Source of the DNA: Leuctra nigra
Lineage: Eukaryota; Arthropoda; Insecta; Plecoptera; Leuctridae
Length of the DNA stretch: 64,000 nt
Assembly (NCBI GenBank): GCA_934045905.1
Contig: OW203765.1
Location: forward strand, 23,534,159-23,598,158
Direction: 5' to 3'
Part shown: positions 58,491 through 64,000 of the stretch, piece after piece
How the letters are laid out: the number at the start of each line of letters is the position of its first letter
Position numbering within the stretch: position 1 is the first letter of the stretch
Notes under the pieces: model-generated
Database searches by the model: none
The model's input: the letters and a program-made list of their open reading frames with translations, nothing else
Told to the model about the DNA's origin: nothing
Program-made: the position numbers and the translations under genes

Positions 58491-58973
58491 TATTCCCGTT
58501 CGCTTACCCAGGCCTCCTAACAACTTGTCCTGATACCAGGCTGGTTGTTCCTGCGCCTCCTGGTGGCTCTCCTCGGCGTGCACACGTCACATTGCCAGGA
58601 GGGTGACACGGAGCCGTCCTGCAAGTTCAGTGGCTGGTTATTCCACTGCAGACATGTGACGTCATTCGCCTTCATCACTCCGCTGCTTCCGACAGATCCG
58701 CCAGGAGTCGCTTGGTTCAGGCTGGAAGACAGTCCGGAAGTGCAACTCACAAGTAGAGACTTCAACCACACGGCGTTCCAGAACACGACGTGGATGGATA
58801 TACAGCATTGTAACATGTCCACAATCAATCCAGAACCTCTCACATCCTTTCCTGGATTAACACGACTTTCATTCCGGTCCAATAATCTCACCGAGATCAG
58901 TTCAAGCTCGTTCTCAGGTTTGGAACGCTTAACGCACATTGATCTGCTTGACAACCAGATTGCGTCAATAGCT

Positions 58974-59496
58974 CAGTGTTGGGGAGGGAACTTTTAAAAA
59001 GAACGCGTTCCTAGGAACGCGTTACTTTTTTTGCGAACTTTTGAGCGAACGCGTTCTTTTTTGTATACAAAGAACGTGAACGTCAAACGTTCGTTTTAAC
59101 CACGAACGTTTCGATCAAGTTCGCTCTTTCCTACTGAGCACTAAGCAGTCGAATCGGAATAAAGTCCGAGCCGATCCGAAGATTTCCAAAGTTTCTTTAA
59201 ATCTGAGCGTGGATTGGTTACTATGGCGAGGGTAGTTGAGGCAGGTGTGGAAGGGGAAGTAGGGGCCCCTCTTAGATTCTTCTCAGTTCCATTTAAGTTT
59301 CATGTGTAGTTAATTATATCGTTAATTTTTTTTGAAAAAGAACTTTTAAAAGAACTTATATTCGTTTTTTTAAGGAACGTGAACTTTTACTACACATGCT
59401 TAAAATAAAGAACTTGAACTTTTAAAAAGTTCATATATTTGGACGTGAACTGAACTTTTAAAAAGATCGTTTTAAAAAGGAACTTCCCCAACACTG
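58974..59496. mobile_element. hAT-type MITE inserted in the LRR exon
   Basis: Terminal inverted repeats CAGTGTTGGGGA / TCCCCAACACTG, with extended CTTTTAAAAAG-type subterminal repeats, are flanked by the 8-bp direct repeats CAATAGCT (58966-58973) and CATTAGCT (59497-59504), one base different. The 8-bp duplication and CAGTG start are hAT features. Removing the element and one flank copy restores an uninterrupted leucine-rich-repeat frame across the junction. Confidence 0.85.
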
Positions 59497-60474
59497 CATT
59501 AGCTGCTGACACTTTCAAGAACTTGCACAATCTAAGGGTATTATATTTGCATAACAACAGCTTAGCTTCAATAGATGATAATATGTTTGAGAATCAGAAG
59601 AAACAAGGGGCACTGTACTTATCGCATAACGAGATCGCAGTTGTGAATGCCAACACATTCAAGGGTTTGGTTCTGTTGAAGGAACTTTATTTGGATTACA
59701 ACAGGATCGAGAGTATAAGTCCAGGAGCTTTCACTGAGATGACTCAATTGATACGATTACATCTCGGATATAATAATCTCCAGAGTTTGCCTCCAGCGTT
59801 GTTCCAGACCAACACAGGACTCAAAGACTTGGAACTGTCAGGGAATAACCTGGCCAATCTGACAAACTATCCTTTGAACATTCCATCTTTAGAAGAACTC
59901 AAACTGGATAATGGTAAAATACAGTCCATTCCCGTTGATTATTTTGCTAACTTGGAGAATCTGTCAACACTTAATTTGTCTCACAACGAACTGAGTCGGT
60001 TGAGGATGTTCTGCTTGAAGATTTGCTGAGACTCCGCGAACTACATCTAGAGTCGAATAAGTTCACGTCGTTCAATCTGACAGCTTTTAGAGAATTAAAT
60101 CCGACTTTTGCAGCTAATGTTGCGAGTGGCGGTGAAATGAGACTTGGTGAGGGAGTAAGCATCGTATTCTAGTGGTCTCCTTAACATGTTGCTCTGGTGC
60201 AGAATGACTAGCAGAGTCACTTTAAATCTATGAGTCTAATGTTTTTACTCTTTATGAGGCAGTCTTTTCATTTCACAATAACATTTCGCATGAATAAAGT
60301 GTAAATAAATGTTCTTCTCAGCATTCGTACAAGAAACTATACTTATTTATATATATGTAGGTAATTCAAGCGCAATTATGTGTGAATAATTATTGTTATT
60401 TTTAATTTAAATTATGAATGTTCACAATTACAAAATGTACACTTATTATATTTCTTAACTAAAGAGTTGAGTAA

Positions 60475-61471
60475 CTAGGAACACGCTCAGTGTAACGCGT
60501 TGATGAGCGAGCACAGAACATGCAACATCCCCATAGTAACGATGCACGACACAAGACGATTTTCTCTGCAATTTTTCAATCTCCATAATACTCTAGATGA
60601 ATAACAGATCCATTGTGTCGTGAAGTCTTACCTACATACCTTCTCGAGAAATCTCTTGTGACATCCCATACTAAACTCGTAAATTTACAATTAATACTTG
60701 ACTGATTGGGCTTACAATATGTAACATTTAATATTAAGTTGGTCTTTATCACCATGCAAAATTTGAACTTAATGTGAACCTTTTTTATTGTCGACCAATC
60801 AGAAGACATTATTTAAACTTAAACCAATTAGAGGATTTGGCCTTCGTACTGCATCCGATTTTATGCGCTAGCTCAAAAATGCTTTCATTTTACTGTACAT
60901 TGTGGATAGCTTGGCTGCTCTACAGGCCTTGCCTTGGAACAGAAGCTTAAAGAAGGCAGGGATGACAATTTAGTATACATTTTTCAAGATTATGGAATAA
61001 AATGACCTTAAAATTACAAAACTTTTGAAAATAACGACAGATTAGACTGAAAATTGGCAAAAATATTTAAAATGTTAGTACCAATGACCACGCGAAGTTT
61101 CAAGTTGATCGGTCAATCTGTTCTAGTTTAAATGTCAAAAATCACATGAAAAATGGTTTTAAATTTGAACCAATAGGAGGATTTGGCTGAAACTTTTTAT
61201 GATTGGGTACAATGTTGGTTGCAATGTTTTTGCTAAATTTCAAATTGATCAAAGCAACTAATCGAAAGATAATTTTTTTTAAATTTGAACCAATCACGGG
61301 AGCCCGTTCAAAAACGATCCCAGGGACCGCATAGAGTACGTTAGTATGTGTACAAAATTTCAGATCGATTGTTTGAGCGGTTAGACCTGGGCTGTGACCA
61401 CAAAAAAAAAAAAAAAACACACAGAGAAAGTGCCATAAGAGTACCGTGGTGACGCTCGCTACGCTCGCTCA
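60475..61471 (-). mobile_element. Helitron-type element, about 1 kb
   Basis: Left edge CTAGGAACACGCTCAGTG, right edge ACGCTCGCTACGCTCGCTCA with an A-run shortly before it. It is closely similar to 12764-13764 over its whole length, for example TTGACTGATTGGGCTTAC and TTGGCTGCTCTACAGGCC in both. It abuts the compound element at 61474. Confidence 0.65.
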
Positions 61472-61473
61472 AT

Positions 61474-62810
61474 CTAGTGGAGCGGTCGCTCCACCCAGCC
61501 AAGTCGTACCGTACACTCACACTCACTCAACATACCGTATATGCATAATAAACTGAGGAGCAGACCAACCACTTTTACTGTAAGCAACAACACGGCATTT
61601 TCGGCCTACTGGATCTTAAAATTAGAAAATCTCACATTGTTGCGATATATCTTAATTTCGAGCTATGGCCCACCCCACTACATATACCAAATTAGGGAAC
61701 AATATGTTATGCCGTTTGCGAGCTAGAGGGCCGTGAAAAACGTGAAATTACACCCCTTTTAAAACCTATCTTGATCTGATGATGATGATGATGATGATAT
61801 CAGGAAACACCGCAATCACCGCCACAGCCTAAACGGCTGAGCCGATCGATCTGAAATTTTCACCACATGTGCACTTTTGGCGTCTGAGGTGCCTTTTCAT
61901 AAAACCAACAGGAAGCCGCCATTTTGAAACCGGAAGTGACGTATTATCTCGAAAACAGCTAGACCGTTAGGAATTAAACCAGCGCCAAATGATTCAGACG
62001 GTCATCTATATGGAATATCAATAGTTAAAGTAGAGATGTACTATTACCGAAACCGGAAATGACGTCATGAAAATGAAGAACTAGATTTAAATGACCTCTT
62101 ACTACAATAACTACATATTCAGAAGGCTTATAATGATACATAACATTTATAGAAATAAATTCTATGTGGCAGTAATTTTAGTCGCCATTTTGAAAACCGG
62201 AAGTGATACCATATCTCGAAAACGGCTGGACTGATTGTAACGAAGCTTGTGCAATTCTTCATGGAATATCACTTTAAGCTTAGGTATATTGAGCACCAAA
62301 CACAATTTTTCGTATTAACCAATTCGGAAATGGCGTATTTTTTAAAAGTAATTGGTCATTGTTGCTCCGATGTGTGTTACAAGTTGTGTAAATAAACTAA
62401 AAAAATAAGTGATATCCCCATAAAAAACACTCCGTGTAAAAATACCCGCCAAGTCTCTTCAACTATAAAAAAATAGAAGAAATCTAAAAATTCAACACTG
62501 AAAAGAAGTGATATAAAAAAATGAGCCAAGTCAAAACTTAATTTTAAAAACCAAAATATACTTGGCGCATCGTTTTTAAGGGCATTATAGGTATATTATA
62601 TATATTTAGGTACATTTAATTTTTGGCATATGCTTCTATACTATTTATATACACGATGCGCCAAGTATATTTTGGTTTTTAAAATTAAGTTTTGACTTGG
62701 CTCATTTTTTGATATCACTTCTTTTCAGTGTTGAATATTTAGATTTCTTCTATTTTTTTATAGTTGAAGAGACTTGGCGGGTATTTTTACACGGAGTGTT
62801 TTTTATGGGG
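61474..62810 (-). mobile_element. Compound element with terminal foldback, reverse orientation
   Basis: Left edge CTAGTGGAGCGGTCGCTCCAC, (GAT)n near 61778-61797, modules with CCGGAAGTGA and TGACGTCA, foldback 62416-62810 ending ATGGGG. Almost identical to 46227-47564. Confidence 0.75.
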
Positions 62811-62996
62811 TTAGATGTACGTGAGATGTACATTCCTTCCCTGTCAATATCCTATTCATGAATAAAGAGCTCTTTAAGAAATTATTCGTAAATTAATATT
62901 CAACGGTAAGGTTTCAAAAGTATAAGTTGCACTTACATTTTCAACACACACTTGTAATATTCAAGTTCCATTAACTCTCAATTAAAACTTAATTAA

Positions 62997-63050
62997 TTAG
63001 GAAAACGCTCTTTGTAACGCGTTGATGAGCGAGCACAGACACGCGCAACA
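62997..63050 (-). mobile_element. Helitron terminal fragment
   Basis: TTAGGAAAACGCTCTTTGTA, then ACGCGTTGATGAGCGAGCAC: the CTAG-side end of the Helitron family (first base changed), with no matching other end nearby. Confidence 0.55.
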
Positions 63051-63289
63051 CCTCCAATCGAGCACGATCCATTCAATCAAAGATATCTAACTGCATTATT
63101 ACTGATTTTCATCGCAAATTTCCAACTAAACACTCTTGAACAATTGAATAACAGATAGCGAGGGCTGTTAGCACATGAATAGTGAAAAATGTGATAATAA
63201 TTTTTCCTTTGGTAGTTTTATAGGAAATTATCAGATCTTTCATAAATCCCAGAACTTGTAAAAATCGGACAGTAAATTTGAACACCAGG

Positions 63290-63430
63290 AAGCGGATCCA
63301 CAAAGAGAGATTCTACATAATCCCAGAGGTTTTGTTTTGAGATTTTGATTAATTAACTCAGACTTTAAACAAAATCTCAATCAAACCCACTGGGATTCTG
63401 TAGAATCTTTCTTTTGGATCCTCTTCCGGA
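63290..63430. repeat. Imperfect 140-bp foldback
   Basis: GGATCCACAAAGAGAGATTC...TCCCAGAGG...GAGATTTTG on the left pairs with CAAAATCTC...CCACTGGGATTC...TTTTGGATCC on the right, arms of about 55 bp around a TTAATTAA-containing loop. A short MITE is likely. A poly-C run follows at about 63442-63453. Confidence 0.7.
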
Positions 63431-63589
63431 CTGTCCAAAGTCCCCCCCCCCCCCACAAAAAAATAGAAAATTAATAAAATGGTTAATTTAATAGTGTATA
63501 GGTTGTAAGCATATGTGTCCGGATTCCGGATGATAGGTATATTAAAAAAAATCTAGGGTTAACCATAGTTGTATTTTGGTAAGAAATAC

Positions 63590-64000
63590 ATATGTAGGCA
63601 GAGTAGCTCTAAAATGACTGCCATTTTAGGATACTTGGCTTTCAAGGTTGCAATTGTATCATCAGGGTATCATAAGGTGCCAAAAGTGTATATGTGGTAA
63701 AAATGTCAGGTTGATCGGTTCAGCCGTTTAGGCTGTGGCGGTGATTGCAACTTTTTCGGGAATCAGAATCAACATCATCTGAAGAAGAAGAAGAAGAAGA
63801 AGAGAGCGGTGCAATTTCACGATTTTCACTGCTATCAAGTTCGAAAACGGCATGACTAATTGTTGTCGAGTACCTAATTTATATGCTGTCAGGTGGGCCA
63901 TAGCTCAAAATTAAGACATTTCACAACAATGAGAGATTTTCCATGATTAGTACGCTAGACCTTATTGGTCACCCATATATATATATATATATATATATAT
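63590..64000 (+). mobile_element. Partial compound element running to the window edge
   Basis: GTTGATCGGTTCAGCCGTTTAGG, a (GAA)n run at 63779-63801, AACGGCATGACTAATTGTTG and GGTGGGCCATAGCTC belong to the compound family, but without foldback or terminal hairpin. GATTAGTACGCTAGACCTTATTGG near 63937 also occurs at about 56088. The window ends in (AT)n from 63968. Confidence 0.5.

Larger units (their letters stand above)
57353..60172 (+). pseudogene. Secreted leucine-rich-repeat protein gene, disrupted
   Basis: Exon 1 is 57353-57371 and exon 2 starts at 58540 after the acceptor TGATACCAG. The joined N-terminus is basic then hydrophobic (WLFLRLLVALLGV) and ends near THSHC, a signal peptide. A Cys-containing cap with several N-glycosylation sites and about ten LxxLxLxxN repeats (LYLHNNSL, LYLSHNEI, LYLDYNRI, LHLGYNNL and others) follow. 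No transmembrane segment is seen, so an extracellular binding role is likely; ligand unknown. Two lesions break it: a 523-bp hAT-type MITE at 58974-59496 brings a stop after seven codons, and near 60001 one base is missing (TCGGTTGAGG), after which the correct frame GAG GAT GTT continues to a stop at 60170-60172. Without them the product would be about 370 aa. The MITE might be polymorphic and the frameshift could be a sequencing error. Confidence 0.75.

Noticed and set aside
58545..58545. Start of the LRR protein at TTG 58545
   Set aside because: No ATG is in frame there; the acceptor at 58540 and the exon at 57353 give a proper start and signal peptide.

Overview
This is a eukaryotic, AT-rich, intron-containing and repeat-crowded window, most likely from an insect genome. 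The evidence is GT/GC-AG introns, arthropod-type TCAGT initiators, AATAAA signals, many MITEs, SINEs and LINE remnants, and a tandem cluster of CYP3-clan (CYP9-like) cytochrome P450 genes. I cannot assign the insect order from sequence alone.

Layout. At 1-2881 a 130-bp tandem array runs into the last three recognisable exons of an unidentified plus-strand gene with a Ser/Arg-rich C-terminus. At 4014-5090 there is an intronless glycosyltransferase-31 (beta-1,3-galactosyltransferase-like) gene. From 6.5 to 53.6 kb there are six intact P450 genes in tandem, all on the plus strand, with coding spans 7591-11821, 22041-25564, 27307-30832, 33190-36819, 38723-44128 and 48235-53629 (504-507 aa). Each has one non-coding first exon and seven coding exons with identical intron phases. 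From 57.3 to 60.2 kb lies a secreted leucine-rich-repeat gene broken by a hAT-type MITE and a one-base frameshift. Transposable elements fill the rest: a 9-kb block between P450 A and B, the last introns of P450 D, E and F, and nearly everything after 54.6 kb.

How the P450 genes fit together. All six keep a TCAGT initiator, a short untranslated exon with a conserved donor, and an acceptor one base before the ATG. Genes A-D share an upstream block with a TGACGTAATTGCA motif, which E and F lack. In five genes the first coding intron starts with GC rather than GT. The middle of the genes, including a tiny and presumably neutral 64-bp intron, is almost invariant across all copies while the outer exons and other introns differ. 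This suggests ongoing gene conversion in the core with diversification of the substrate-contact regions.

The most unusual non-genic signals are: a foldback family whose two arms mutate together copy by copy; a 313-bp inverted repeat with one mismatch around a GA-rich spacer; Helitron-type insertions for which P450 B supplies a natural empty site; a 5S-rRNA-derived SINE; and a mobile family carrying repeated CRE/ETS/YY1-like motif clusters.
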